Shown: positions 53,762 through 62,937 of the stretch, piece after piece
Layout of the letters: every line of letters starts with the position of its first letter
Position numbering within the stretch: the stretch's first letter is position 1
Source of the DNA: Paenibacillus sp. Soil766
GTDB lineage: Bacteria; Bacillota; Bacilli; Paenibacillales; NBRC-103111
DNA: 64,000 nucleotides
Direction: 5' to 3'
NCBI RefSeq assembly: GCF_001428105.1
Contig: NZ_LMSJ01000017.1
Coordinates: 79,045-143,044, forward strand
Made by a program: the position numbers and the translations under genes
Notes under the pieces: generated by a model
Told to the model about the DNA's origin: nothing
The model's input: the letters and a program-made list of their open reading frames with translations, nothing else
Databases searched by the model: none

Positions 53762-55663
53762 TTGGCACATATTTTTATGACTGGTGGCACAGGCTTTATC
53801 GGAACTCATACGTTAGCGCAACTTTCCCAAGAGAATCACACGGTGTCTGTGCTCGTGCGGTCACGTTCGAGATGGGAGCACATTTGCAAGGGGCTCGGTT
53901 GGTCAGATAGCACTGATACAAACAGCCGCATCCGCCCTGTCATTGGCGATTTGGGCATGCCCGGCCTTGGCTTGAGTCACGCTGATAGGGAAGAGGTCTT
54001 GAGCGCAGATGTAGTTATCCATGCGGGCGGGCCGATGGATATTCGGATCAGCGAGGCAGAGGCGAGGAAAGTTTTCCTGCAAGCTGCAGAGGAAATGCTG
54101 CAATTGGCTGCGGACATTCAGCTGCGCGGAGGATTAAAGCATTTTATCCATGTGGTCGGGTTCAAAAGCCCCTGGACAGACGAAAACAGACACAATCCCG
54201 CTCCCATCATCGCACATTTAGAACAAGGTCCGCCGTATGAGCTGATGAAATGCCTCGCGGATTTGCGTATTCGGGAAGGCGCTCAGGAACTGGGATTCCC
54301 CCTTTCCATCGTTCATCCCAGCGTGGTCATCGGCAGCTCGCTGCATGGAGAAACGCCTCAGACAGGCGGTCTCGGCATTCTTGTCCGAGCTACGGCGCGC
54401 GGCTTAATGTCTATCGTACCTGGCGGTTCTACACATTGGTTACCGCTTGTCCATGTCGATCATGTCGCCTCCTTCATTCATTTATTAACAAAAGAAGCTT
54501 CTCCACCATCTACGCAAACCTACTATTTGTTGGATGATCCCAATGTGAGCCCTTCTATGAAGGAGCTAGTTTTCATGATCGCCAAAGAGTTGCGTGTCAG
54601 TACACCTCATGGATCCATCTCGCCAAAGTGGCTCAGTACGCTTTTAGGTACATCGCTAGGACAAAAGTTAGGCATTCCCAAAGAATCCCTTGAATTTATC
54701 GTGAAAACGAACACTCGTTTTCCGCTTGAACCGAAAGAAAGCTTGCTGCACAAACATAAACTCACGAATAAGGTTCTTGGTGAGATGCTGCCTTTCACAA
54801 TTGCAGATCTTGATTTCCAGCTTGGGCATGGTCATATGCCTACGGAGGGGTTTGTAAGGGGGAAGCGCGGGCCTTTGGCTAGTCTGGAGCGAAGTGGAGC
54901 TGGGCGGCGTACAACGGAAGAGGGTTTGCTAAGGAGCGACACCTCCATTCAGCCAAAATCCACCCTCCTCTTCGTGCACGGCACGCTAAGCGGAGCGGAT
55001 TGCCTGCTCCCTCTGGCGGCGCAGTTCCCAGAGCACGACGTCTGCCTGGTCGATCTGCCAGGCTTCGGGCGTTCGCCCTACCATCACGCTGCCGACGTGA
55101 TGGAGGGCCACATCGCTGCGCTCGTCGAGGCGATCCGCGCCTTCGACAGACCGGTCACGCTCGTCGGCCACTCGCTGGGCGGCCTCCTGGCCGCCCACGC
55201 CTACGCCCGCGTGCCGGAGCGGATCCACAGGCTGCATCTGCTGCAGCCTGCCCTGCAACCGGCCGCGCGCATGTACCGCAGCGCGCGTCTCAACCATCTC
55301 GCGCTGCGCCGGCTGCGCGAGAAAGACCTGCGGAAGCAGCTGCTAGCGCAGCGCTGCTTCGTGGACATAAGTGACATACCGACTTCGTATGTCACTTATG
55401 TCCTGCAAGAACTGCAGTCGCCGCGTGTGCGGAAGACGACTGCCGAGACCCTCTCTGCGCTGGCACGCGCAGAGGTGTTACCTCCGCAGCAGCAGGCGGA
55501 GCTGCTACGGAGGGCTTCGATCCTGTGGGGCACCCAGGATCGCACTTGGGCCTTGGCGGAGGAGCTTCGCTCCGCCCGCGTGGTCGAGATCGAGGCAGCG
55601 CACCATTTCCCGATCTCGCATCCAGAGCTGACAGCCCAGCTGCTTCGGCAGCAAGGGCTGTAA
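53762..55663 (+). CDS. SDR-family reductase fused to an alpha/beta hydrolase
   Basis: 634 residues from the TTG at 53762 (TGGAGG eight bases before, giving MAHIFMTGGTGFIG); an ATG at 53747 overlaps that site. N-terminal extended SDR (1-360): NAD motif TGGTGFIG and YELMK as the Y-x-x-x-K pair. C-terminal alpha/beta hydrolase (about 400-630): LLFVHGTLSG, GHSLGG nucleophile elbow, GTQDRTW and terminal AAHHFP. The linker is Arg/Ser-rich. Composition changes sharply at about 54950, from ordinary to very GC-rich. Regulated by the TetR gene before it. Substrates unknown. Confidence 0.85.
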   Translation: MAHIFMTGGTGFIGTHTLAQLSQENHTVSVLVRSRSRWEHICKGLGWSDSTDTNSRIRPVIGDLGMPGLGLSHADREEVLSADVVIHAGGPMDIRISEAEARKVFLQAAEEMLQLAADIQLRGGLKHFIHVVGFKSPWTDENRHNPAPIIAHLEQGPPYELMKCLADLRIREGAQELGFPLSIVHPSVVIGSSLHGETPQTGGLGILVRATARGLMSIVPGGSTHWLPLVHVDHVASFIHLLTKEASPPSTQTYYLLDDPNVSPSMKELVFMIAKELRVSTPHGSISPKWLSTLLGTSLGQKLGIPKESLEFIVKTNTRFPLEPKESLLHKHKLTNKVLGEMLPFTIADLDFQLGHGHMPTEGFVRGKRGPLASLERSGAGRRTTEEGLLRSDTSIQPKSTLLFVHGTLSGADCLLPLAAQFPEHDVCLVDLPGFGRSPYHHAADVMEGHIAALVEAIRAFDRPVTLVGHSLGGLLAAHAYARVPERIHRLHLLQPALQPAARMYRSARLNHLALRRLREKDLRKQLLAQRCFVDISDIPTSYVTYVLQELQSPRVRKTTAETLSALARAEVLPPQQQAELLRRASILWGTQDRTWALAEELRSARVVEIEAAHHFPISHPELTAQLLRQQGL

Positions 55664-55840
55664 CCAAGCTCTCTACCTCATCCGTTTGCATTCAGAGGCG
55701 AGCCCTTTATCTTTTTCCCCTTAGTTGCCTCCAAGACATTCACCTAAAGCCCATTAGCGGAATAACATATGAGAAAACCTTTGACGCGGCCATTCCAGGG
55801 ATGAGCGACCACGGTTAAGAGGTTAGTTTTATCGAAAAGC

Positions 55841-55964
55841 AGGCTCGGATACAGTCATTTCCGACTCCCCATCTCCTGAGCCTCCCACTTTGGGTGTCTC
55901 AGTTGCGCTTTAGCGAGTTTCAGCCACTGAGACTACCATGTAGGGCGGCTCGGTCATTTTTTTT
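55841..55964 (+). promoter_or_regulatory. Attenuator-like structured leader upstream of the LysM/GH18 gene
   Basis: AGGCTC (55841) can pair with GAGCCT (55878). The same GAGCCTCCC can instead pair with GGGCGGCTC (55943), enclosing a long inner stem in which GGTGTCTCAGT (55893) faces ACTGAGACTACC (55926), and is followed by eight Ts and then the Shine-Dalgarno. The two pairings exclude each other, as in a riboswitch or attenuator. No known class recognised. In the 317-bp gap I see nothing else. Confidence 0.55.
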
Positions 55965-55980
55965 CAAGGAGGCATAACCT

Positions 55981-57270
55981 ATGCAAATTCACGTTGTCCA
56001 GAAGGGGCAAACGTTGTATCGTATTTCGCAAACCTACGGTGTATCCGTCGAAGAGGTGGCAGAGGCGAATGAGTTAACTCCCTCTCAATCGCTAGTCATC
56101 GGACAGGCATTAGTGATTCCGATTGTTGGCTCCTACTATTGGGTACAGCCTGGTGAGGGACTTTATCGGATCGCCCAGAAGCTCGGCATTGACCTCAACG
56201 TACTCGCATCTACCAATGGACTTACGTTATATCAAACATTACCCAGCGGTTTCCGATTATATATTCCCCCTACCCCGCGCAAACAAGCTGAAGTCAATGC
56301 CTATATCGAGCCTAGAGGCACGGATGTGTCACCTGTTCTCGTTCAAGCTGCCCGCGAAGCCGCACCACATTTGACTTACTTAGCTCCCTTCAGCTTCCGG
56401 ATTAACCGAGATGGAACCTTGGTCAATCCGCCACTTAACGATTTGCGAGCAATCGCTACACAGCATGGCGTCACCCTCATGATGGTCGTCACCAACCTCG
56501 AGAATGATCAATTCAGCGCAGAACTTGGGCATGTCATTCTAACCGACGAAGCTGTTCAGAATCGTTTGCTCGATACCATCGAAACGACAGCGGATAAGCT
56601 TGGGTTTAAAGATATCCATTTTGACATTGAACATCTGCTCCCTGCTGATCGTGAGGCGTATAACAAATTTCTGCGCAAAGCAGTAGCTCGCTTCCATCGG
56701 AAAGGCTATCTCGTATCCACCGCGCTCGCGCCCAAAACAAGTGCAACACAAGCTGGCGCTTGGTATGAAGCTCATGATTATAAAGCCCATGGCCAAATTG
56801 TCGATTTTGTCATCATCATGACCTATGAATGGGGCTACAGCGGCGGACCGCCTATGGCCGTTTCCCCTATTGGACCTGTTCGCAAAGTGTTGGAGTACGC
56901 ACGCAGTGAAATGCCCTCATCCAAAATCATGATGGGTCAAAATTTGTACGGGTACGACTGGACGCTGCCCTTTGTCCAAGGAGGCGCCTACGCCAAAGCG
57001 ATTTCGCCGCAGGCAGCTATTGACCTGGCCCGCAAATATAACGCACAAATTCTATATGACTACACCGCCCAAGCACCGCATTTCAACTATTGGGATGACG
57101 CGGGTAAAGAGCACACTGTCTGGTTCGAGGACGCTCGCTCAATTCAGGCTAAATTTCATTTAATCGAAGAGCTGGGACTACGTGGCATCAGCTATTGGAA
57201 GCTTGGACTCAAATTCCCGCAGAACTGGCTGCTGCTTGAAGACAATTTCAAAATTGTAAAACGCGGTTAA
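55981..57270 (+). CDS. LysM and glycosyl hydrolase family 18 protein (SleL/YaaH type)
   Basis: 429 residues behind AAGGAGG. Two LysM peptidoglycan-binding domains (about 3-46 and 52-96) and a GH18 barrel with the catalytic D-x-x-x-D-x-E (Asp211, Asp215, Glu217 in DIHFDIEHL), and MTYEWGYSGGPP. Matches spore cortex-fragment lytic N-acetylglucosaminidases SleL/YaaH. No signal peptide, as in YaaH. A structured leader precedes it. Confidence 0.9.
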   Translation: MQIHVVQKGQTLYRISQTYGVSVEEVAEANELTPSQSLVIGQALVIPIVGSYYWVQPGEGLYRIAQKLGIDLNVLASTNGLTLYQTLPSGFRLYIPPTPRKQAEVNAYIEPRGTDVSPVLVQAAREAAPHLTYLAPFSFRINRDGTLVNPPLNDLRAIATQHGVTLMMVVTNLENDQFSAELGHVILTDEAVQNRLLDTIETTADKLGFKDIHFDIEHLLPADREAYNKFLRKAVARFHRKGYLVSTALAPKTSATQAGAWYEAHDYKAHGQIVDFVIIMTYEWGYSGGPPMAVSPIGPVRKVLEYARSEMPSSKIMMGQNLYGYDWTLPFVQGGAYAKAISPQAAIDLARKYNAQILYDYTAQAPHFNYWDDAGKEHTVWFEDARSIQAKFHLIEELGLRGISYWKLGLKFPQNWLLLEDNFKIVKRG

Positions 57271-57276
57271 ACCTTG

Positions 57277-57317
57277 AATCCCCGCAAGCGCGTGAAAACC
57301 GGGGTTTTCTTTTTTTC
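57277..57317 (+). terminator. Rho-independent terminator
   Basis: AATCCCCG and CGGGGTTTT around a loop, then TTTTTTT, just after the LysM/GH18 stop. Confidence 0.82.
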
Positions 57318-57383
57318 GACATATTCAGTAAACTTTCAGCAATTAAATCCATGATTTCCCTTCATTTTTCGCGAAGAAATGCC

Positions 57384-57409
57384 GATGAAAATAGATATCT
57401 ATTTTCATC
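57384..57409. promoter_or_regulatory. Perfect 26-bp palindrome upstream of the Big_2 protein
   Basis: Two 13-bp arms GATGAAAATAGAT and ATCTATTTTCATC without a gap, ending 41 bp before the ATG at 57451. It is AT-rich with no T-run, so an operator is more likely than a terminator. Confidence 0.55.
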
Positions 57410-57450
57410 AAGCAGATTCTAGCAACAGCTTTAATGGAGGGAAATGAAGC

Positions 57451-60051
57451 ATGAAATGGTTTTCTCAAAGTAAATGGTTGTCCCTAGTCGTCATTTTCAT
57501 ACTAGCAAGTCAGGCTATGTTCACCGGAAATGCTTTCGCCGCGAATGACATTTCAAAGTTGGTTCTGAACAAAAATGAGCTTAACTTGCAGGTTGGCGAT
57601 ACAGCTAATCTGACAGCAACGGCCGTTTACACAACTGGCTCCACAGAAAATGCAACGGTCAAAACCGATTGGAACTCCGGCACAACCGATGTAGCAACTG
57701 TCTACGCAGGTGTCGTGACAGCCAAAAAAGAAGGTAAAGCCGTCATTACGGCCACCTATCTTGGAGAGACTGTCATCGTTAACGTAACGGTTACCAAAAA
57801 GGTGAAATCGTTAACCACCGATAAGCAAGACCTCGATCTTCGTCTCAATGGAACGAGTCAAGTGCTGATAACAGCTTACTATGACGACGGTACTTCTGCA
57901 GATGTAACAAGTAAAGCAGATTACACAGTCGGATCCAGCTCTGTCGCTACGGTGACGAATGGTCTAGTTAAAGGACAGAACCCAGGAAGCACGACCATCA
58001 CGGTATCACATATGAATCAATCGATCGTTCTGGATGTCGATGTCGAGGTTGTACGTCGTCTTGACGCAGAAAAATCGAATGTTTCCTTACTTCTAAAGGG
58101 GACTACCGTGCTTGAATTAACAGCGACATACCCGGATGGCACGAAAGATAACGTAGCAACTAAAGCGGTATGGACCTCAGACAAGCCAGAGGTTGCAGAT
58201 GCCATTAAAGGGACAATTACCGGATACAGCGTAGGGAAAGCGACGTTAACTGCTACCTACGGTACCAAATCAACGACAATTACGGTTGATGTGGATAGCA
58301 CGGTGAAACTTGAGTTAGATAAACAAAGTATTTTGCTAAAGAAAAATGGGACAGGCACCTTAAAGCTTAACGCTACCTATCCAACAAGCACTACACCTAC
58401 AGATATTTCGGAGCGTGCAGAATGGACTTCTAGTGATGAGAGTATCGTTACTGTAACCAAAGGCAAGCTCATCGGTAACGCTATTGGCGAAGCAACGATC
58501 TCTGCGAAGTATGGGGATAAAACAGTCACAGCGAAAGTTGACGTTGAGGTTCCACGTCGATTGGTCGTGAGCAGCGAGCTCGTTACCATGAAAACAGATG
58601 AAACTCAGCAACTCGAGTTATTTGCAACGTATGCAGATGGCTCAACAGACAATCTCGTAAAAGATAGAGCCGTATGGAGCGTAGATAATGAAAATATCGC
58701 TACGGTAACGAATGGACTTATCACACCATATAAAGCTGGTGTTGTTAATGTCACTGCTACCTATGGCGGCAAAACGACGACAACCAGAGTCGAAGTTGAC
58801 GTCCCTACCACCATCCTACTTGACAAGAAAATAGTGAATATGCAAGTCGGAGACTCTACTACGGTCACAATGACTGCGAATTTCAAAGGGCGCACGGATG
58901 ATGAACTGAATGACAAAACCAAATGGACAACAAGCAACAAAGATATTGTTGAGGTTCGTGACGGTATCATTACGGGTATTGCTACGGGGGCTGCTACGGT
59001 GACTGCTGAATATGGTACGCGTAAAGCAACTGTACAAGTTTCGGTAGGCGAGTTGAAGACTCTTACGATCAGCCAAGAGAAATTGACCATGAAAAAGGGC
59101 GATACGGTAACCCTAACCGCCGAAGCGGTGTATACCGATGATACCAAGAAACCTGTAACTACGGATGTCATTTGGACAAGTAGTAATGTTAAAGCAGCTA
59201 CTATTGACAATGGTGTCGTAAAAGCCATCGCGTCCGGCGAAACGACGATTACCGCTCAACTGGACAACAAAACAGTTACGATTCCAGTAAAAGTGGATAT
59301 GGCTAGTGAGTTGAAAGCCAATGTCGCTAGCTTGATTTTTGATTTAAATGAAACGAGATTGATCAAAATTACAGCAACAGATGACGACGGTGAAGATGTT
59401 TTAGTTACGAACGATGTAGAATGGAAATCCAGCAATACAGGCATTGCTACCGTATCTAAGGGTCTTGTTACACCAGTTTCCCGCGGTAAAGCAACCATTA
59501 CAGCAACTTATGGCGGTAAATCAATCTCTGTTCCCGTAGAAATCGGTGTGATTGATAGCTTAACAGCGAACAAATCCTTTTTTGTAACGAAAAGTGGTTC
59601 TGAAACGCAACTGAAATTAACAGCGACTTTGTCCGATGGTACAACGAAAGACGTCACGGATAGTGCAACTTGGAAAGTTTCTTCGTATAAACTAGGTACT
59701 GTTGAAAAAGGTCTTTTCACAGCGACAGCTTCAGGAAAAACAACCATCACTGGTTACTTTGGTGGTAAAACCGTATCCATTCCTGTCGAAATCGACACCT
59801 TGAAATATTTGAAAACCAATGTCGTTAAGCTTACGCTGAAGGAAGGCGAAACGGCCAAAGTAGAAGCTATAGCAACCTATACGGATGGATCTGAGGATGA
59901 TGTCACCAAACCAGCATTATGGACAACATCCAACATCATGACCGCAGACGTTAAGGATGGCATTATCAAAGCAACCGGCAAAGGAACTGCCCGTATTACC
60001 ATTTCTTATGGCAATATGAAAACTACGGTTCAAGTAACCGTCACGAAGTAA
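57451..60051 (+). CDS. Exported protein with ten tandem Big_2 immunoglobulin-like domains
   Basis: 866 residues behind GGAGGG. Sec signal peptide to AFAAND (about residue 30), then ten consecutive repeats of 80-86 residues covering the whole protein. Each has an opening such as LVLNKNELNLQVGDTANL, a W-x-S/T motif (WTSSD, WKSSN), and a close such as GKATITATYGGK. No anchor, SLH or LPXTG motif is seen at the C-terminus. Probably a cell-surface or secreted adhesin-like or structural protein. Confidence 0.92.
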   Translation: MKWFSQSKWLSLVVIFILASQAMFTGNAFAANDISKLVLNKNELNLQVGDTANLTATAVYTTGSTENATVKTDWNSGTTDVATVYAGVVTAKKEGKAVITATYLGETVIVNVTVTKKVKSLTTDKQDLDLRLNGTSQVLITAYYDDGTSADVTSKADYTVGSSSVATVTNGLVKGQNPGSTTITVSHMNQSIVLDVDVEVVRRLDAEKSNVSLLLKGTTVLELTATYPDGTKDNVATKAVWTSDKPEVADAIKGTITGYSVGKATLTATYGTKSTTITVDVDSTVKLELDKQSILLKKNGTGTLKLNATYPTSTTPTDISERAEWTSSDESIVTVTKGKLIGNAIGEATISAKYGDKTVTAKVDVEVPRRLVVSSELVTMKTDETQQLELFATYADGSTDNLVKDRAVWSVDNENIATVTNGLITPYKAGVVNVTATYGGKTTTTRVEVDVPTTILLDKKIVNMQVGDSTTVTMTANFKGRTDDELNDKTKWTTSNKDIVEVRDGIITGIATGAATVTAEYGTRKATVQVSVGELKTLTISQEKLTMKKGDTVTLTAEAVYTDDTKKPVTTDVIWTSSNVKAATIDNGVVKAIASGETTITAQLDNKTVTIPVKVDMASELKANVASLIFDLNETRLIKITATDDDGEDVLVTNDVEWKSSNTGIATVSKGLVTPVSRGKATITATYGGKSISVPVEIGVIDSLTANKSFFVTKSGSETQLKLTATLSDGTTKDVTDSATWKVSSYKLGTVEKGLFTATASGKTTITGYFGGKTVSIPVEIDTLKYLKTNVVKLTLKEGETAKVEAIATYTDGSEDDVTKPALWTTSNIMTADVKDGIIKATGKGTARITISYGNMKTTVQVTVTK

Positions 60052-60063
60052 GTAAGCTGCCCC

Positions 60064-60107
60064 AGAACCGTTGTCTTCCTAGTTATTAGGAGGCAACGGT
60101 TCTTTTT
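60064..60107 (+). terminator. Rho-independent terminator
   Basis: AGAACCGTTG pairs with CAACGGTTCT, inner TCCTA/TAGGA pairing, then TTTTC; 12 bp after the Big_2 stop. Confidence 0.88.
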
Positions 60108-60230
60108 CTATGTACGACGTCTGCCCCGGTATCGCTTCAATCTCCATGCATAACTTCTCATTCGCAGGGGAATATATGCTTACTTACACTGAATGACCCC
60201 TATCTACTAAGTACCTGGAGGCATGGAATA

Positions 60231-60632
60231 ATGGTTCGCTCTTTCAAATTAGCTTCGATTTCTTTCCTTACTTTTTCGCTTCTGCTTGGTGCTCATCAAT
60301 ATCGGCTGCATGCCCATGATCACAATGCACAGATGTCACAGACAGACAATCTGCAGCATTTAAAGAGCGGCCCTGCCACGATGTATCAAACCAATCCCTT
60401 TGGTATGCCAGGGGCGGAAACAAGTTTACTCCCCTCTGCCAATTTGAACGGCTACGCTGCCGCTTATGGGATTACACCGCCAACGGCGTTAAATGTGACT
60501 ACCCTGCAAGCTCAATCCGTCGCTGCTACGCCAAAAGATAAATCGAGACCTTGGTATAGCTACCTCGGTTTATTAGGCCTACTCGGGTTGCTTGGATTAG
60601 GATCTCGTTCCAGATCTTCGTATTCGGAATAA
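60231..60632 (+). CDS. Small exported protein with Gly/Leu-rich C-terminal helix
   Basis: 133 residues behind GGAGG. N-terminal signal peptide (ISFLTFSLLLGAHQYRLHA), a low-complexity middle (about 30-105), and a C-terminal WYSYLGLLGLLGLLGLGSRSR. This resembles the WGxxGxxG-type C-terminal helix with basic tail that is common in Paenibacillus small exported proteins. Possibly sorted or anchored by this helix. Function unknown. Confidence 0.75.
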   Translation: MVRSFKLASISFLTFSLLLGAHQYRLHAHDHNAQMSQTDNLQHLKSGPATMYQTNPFGMPGAETSLLPSANLNGYAAAYGITPPTALNVTTLQAQSVAATPKDKSRPWYSYLGLLGLLGLLGLGSRSRSSYSE

Positions 60633-60656
60633 TAGTGGTTTGTTTTGGGCCTTTTA

Positions 60657-60687
60657 AGAAGCCTAGTTCCTTTGGGACGGGCTTTTT
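60657..60687 (+). terminator. Rho-independent terminator
   Basis: AAGCCTAGTTCC pairs imperfectly with GGGACGGGCTT, then TTTT. Confidence 0.75.
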
Positions 60688-60780
60688 GTCATGCCCTCCA
60701 AAGACATTTGTTTGTTAAATAGACTTTTGTTTTACTGTGCGTTAAAATGAGAAGAGAACGACAAAGGAGGGGAACTTTGC

Positions 60781-61911
60781 ATGGATCGTGAACAGCAAAT
60801 CTTAGCGCTTATCCGTCAAAATCCGTTCATTTCCCAGCATGAAATGGCAGGTATCATCGGCATCTCCCGATCCGCGGTCGCTGGTTATATTGCCTCATTG
60901 ACCAAAAAGGGAACGATTCGCGGCAGAGCCTATGTCACCTCCGATGAACATATGATTGTCTGCATCGGCGGAGCCAATCTCGACAGTAAAGCCACTAGCA
61001 AACATGCGATCCGCCTAGCTTCATCTAATCCTGTCACGGTAACCGAATCTTGTGGCGGCGTAGCTCGCAACATCGCGGATGCTTTGGCAGGGTTAGCTTG
61101 TCAAACAGCACTCCTAACTGTGGTTGGCGACGATAAAGCAGGTCAATGGGTACTGGAGGAAACGAAGCGCCGAGGCGTCGACGTCAGCCAAGCCATCGTA
61201 TTAAATGGCGAGAATACGGGATCATACACAGCACTTCTCGATACTTCGGGTGAGATGTTTCTCGCTTTTGCCAATATGGATATCTACGATAAATTTTCAC
61301 CAGCGATGCTTCGGGATAAATGGTCTCATATTGCCGCTGCCAAGCTCGTGATTGCAGATACGAATCTACCTAGCGAAACCTTGGAGGAGCTGATCCGTCG
61401 ATGTCAGGAGGAGAATATCCCCCTCTTCATTGATCCAGTTTCCTCGGAGAAATCGAAGAAGCTTCCGACTGATCTTACTGGTGTAACGGCGATTACCCCC
61501 AATTTAGAAGAGGCCATACAACTAACCCATACACCGCTATCCATGAATCAGGACGTCATTGATATGTTCTATGTAGAGCCAAACCACTCGAAAATTGCTG
61601 GGACCATTCGCGAGCGTGGTGTGAAGCATGTTTTCATTACGCTCGGAAGCCACGGGGTTTTCTATTCAGGTGAAGACGGCGAACATCTCTTCCCCCCCAT
61701 TCCAACTCAGGTGGTCGAGGTTACTGGTGCGGGCGATGCTTTCTTGGCTGGCCTTGTCTATGGCGTTACCCAACAACATTCGTATCTGAAATCCTGTGAA
61801 TTCGGTCTTGCTGCTGCGCATATTACGCTTCAAACTAGTCAATCCACGTCCAGCGAGCTGAACGAGGAACGCTTGCAACTTACGATAAACACTATGACTA
61901 AAGGAGATTAA
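60781..61911 (+). CDS. psuK: Pseudouridine kinase, PfkB family with N-terminal HTH
   Basis: 376 residues behind AAAGGAGGGG. N-terminal winged HTH (ISQHEMAGIIGISRSAVAGYIASL) before a PfkB ribokinase fold with IGGANLDSKAT, ESCGGVARNIADALAGL and catalytic VTGAGDAFLAGLVYG. Phosphorylates pseudouridine to pseudouridine 5'-phosphate. It ends 3 bp before psuG, its pathway partner. The HTH may make it an autoregulator, which is inference. Confidence 0.93.
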   Translation: MDREQQILALIRQNPFISQHEMAGIIGISRSAVAGYIASLTKKGTIRGRAYVTSDEHMIVCIGGANLDSKATSKHAIRLASSNPVTVTESCGGVARNIADALAGLACQTALLTVVGDDKAGQWVLEETKRRGVDVSQAIVLNGENTGSYTALLDTSGEMFLAFANMDIYDKFSPAMLRDKWSHIAAAKLVIADTNLPSETLEELIRRCQEENIPLFIDPVSSEKSKKLPTDLTGVTAITPNLEEAIQLTHTPLSMNQDVIDMFYVEPNHSKIAGTIRERGVKHVFITLGSHGVFYSGEDGEHLFPPIPTQVVEVTGAGDAFLAGLVYGVTQQHSYLKSCEFGLAAAHITLQTSQSTSSELNEERLQLTINTMTKGD

Positions 61912-61914
61912 CCC

Positions 61915-62829
61915 ATGTTATCTAACTCATATTTAACTTTTACCGATGAAGTCAAGGAAGCTCTCGCGAACAATAAACCCGTCGTAGCGTTGGAAACGAC
62001 GATTATTTCTCACGGTATGCCTTACCCGCAAAACATTGAAATGGCGAAAAAAGTGGAACAAATTATCCGCGATAACGGCGCTGTTCCGGCAACAATCGGC
62101 ATCATGGATGGCAAGATCAAGATTGGCTTAAACGAGCAGGAGCTTGAAGCTTTTGCAACGAATGGGCATGTGGAAAAAGTAAGCCGCCGCGACTTCCCCT
62201 ACATCCTCTCCTCTGGCAAAATCGGCGCGACCACGGTGTCTGCGACGATGATCGGCGCTGCCCTCGCTGGCATCGAAGTGTTCGCTACCGGTGGTATTGG
62301 CGGTGTCCACCGCGAGGGAGAAAGCTCCATGGATATCTCCGCTGATTTGACGGAGCTCGCGGCGACCAACGTCGCTGTCGTCTGCGCCGGCGTGAAATCG
62401 ATCCTCGACATTGGGCGTACGCTCGAGTACTTGGAAACCCACGGCGTGCCCGTGGTTGGTTACAAGACGAGCGAGTTCCCTTCCTTCTACGCCCGCGAGA
62501 GCGGCTACGGCGTAGACTTCCGCCTCGATGAGGCGGCTGACGTGGCCGCAATGCTCCGCACGAAGTGGGAGCTGGGTCTGAGCGGCGGCGCCGTCATCGC
62601 CAACCCGGTCCCAGCGGAGTCCGCTATGGACCATGTCGAGATCGAGGGCGTCATCCAGCAGGCGCTGAATGAGGCCAAAGAGCAGAACGTGACCGGAAAG
62701 AAGGTCACGCCTTTCTTGCTAGCGCGGATTAAGCAGCTAACGGAAGGGCGCAGCCTGGAGACGAACATCGCGCTCGTGTATCACAACGCGCAGACCGCCG
62801 CAAGGATTGCGGTTGCGCTGAAGAACTAA
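61915..62829 (+). CDS. psuG: Pseudouridine-5'-phosphate glycosidase
   Basis: 304 residues behind AAAGGAG. Cleaves pseudouridine 5'-phosphate to uracil and ribose 5-phosphate. Family motifs [69 protein letters not shown], and [10 protein letters not shown]. Coupled to psuK. The second half of the gene is much more GC-rich than the first. Confidence 0.95.
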   Translation: MLSNSYLTFTDEVKEALANNKPVVALETTIISHGMPYPQNIEMAKKVEQIIRDNGAVPATIGIMDGKIKIGLNEQELEAFATNGHVEKVSRRDFPYILSSGKIGATTVSATMIGAALAGIEVFATGGIGGVHREGESSMDISADLTELAATNVAVVCAGVKSILDIGRTLEYLETHGVPVVGYKTSEFPSFYARESGYGVDFRLDEAADVAAMLRTKWELGLSGGAVIANPVPAESAMDHVEIEGVIQQALNEAKEQNVTGKKVTPFLLARIKQLTEGRSLETNIALVYHNAQTAARIAVALKN

Positions 62830-62832
62830 TCG

Positions 62833-62868
62833 AAAAAGCTCGCTCCCATGAGGGGGCGAGCTTTTTTT
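62833..62868. terminator. Bidirectional terminator
   Basis: AAAAAGCTCGCTCCC pairs with GGGGGCGAGCTTTTT, T-runs on both strands. It ends psuKG on + and could serve the nitroreductase on -. Confidence 0.9.
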
Positions 62869-62937
62869 GTAGGCATAGGATCGTTTCGGAACGCAGCTCC
62901 GCTATTCGATCGAAATTCGTCCTCTTCCGAGAGATAG

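Noticed and set aside
57451..60051. Several - strand frames with hydrophobic translations opposite the Big_2 repeats
   Set aside because: They repeat with the Big_2 unit and are antisense shadows of Thr/Val-rich codons.
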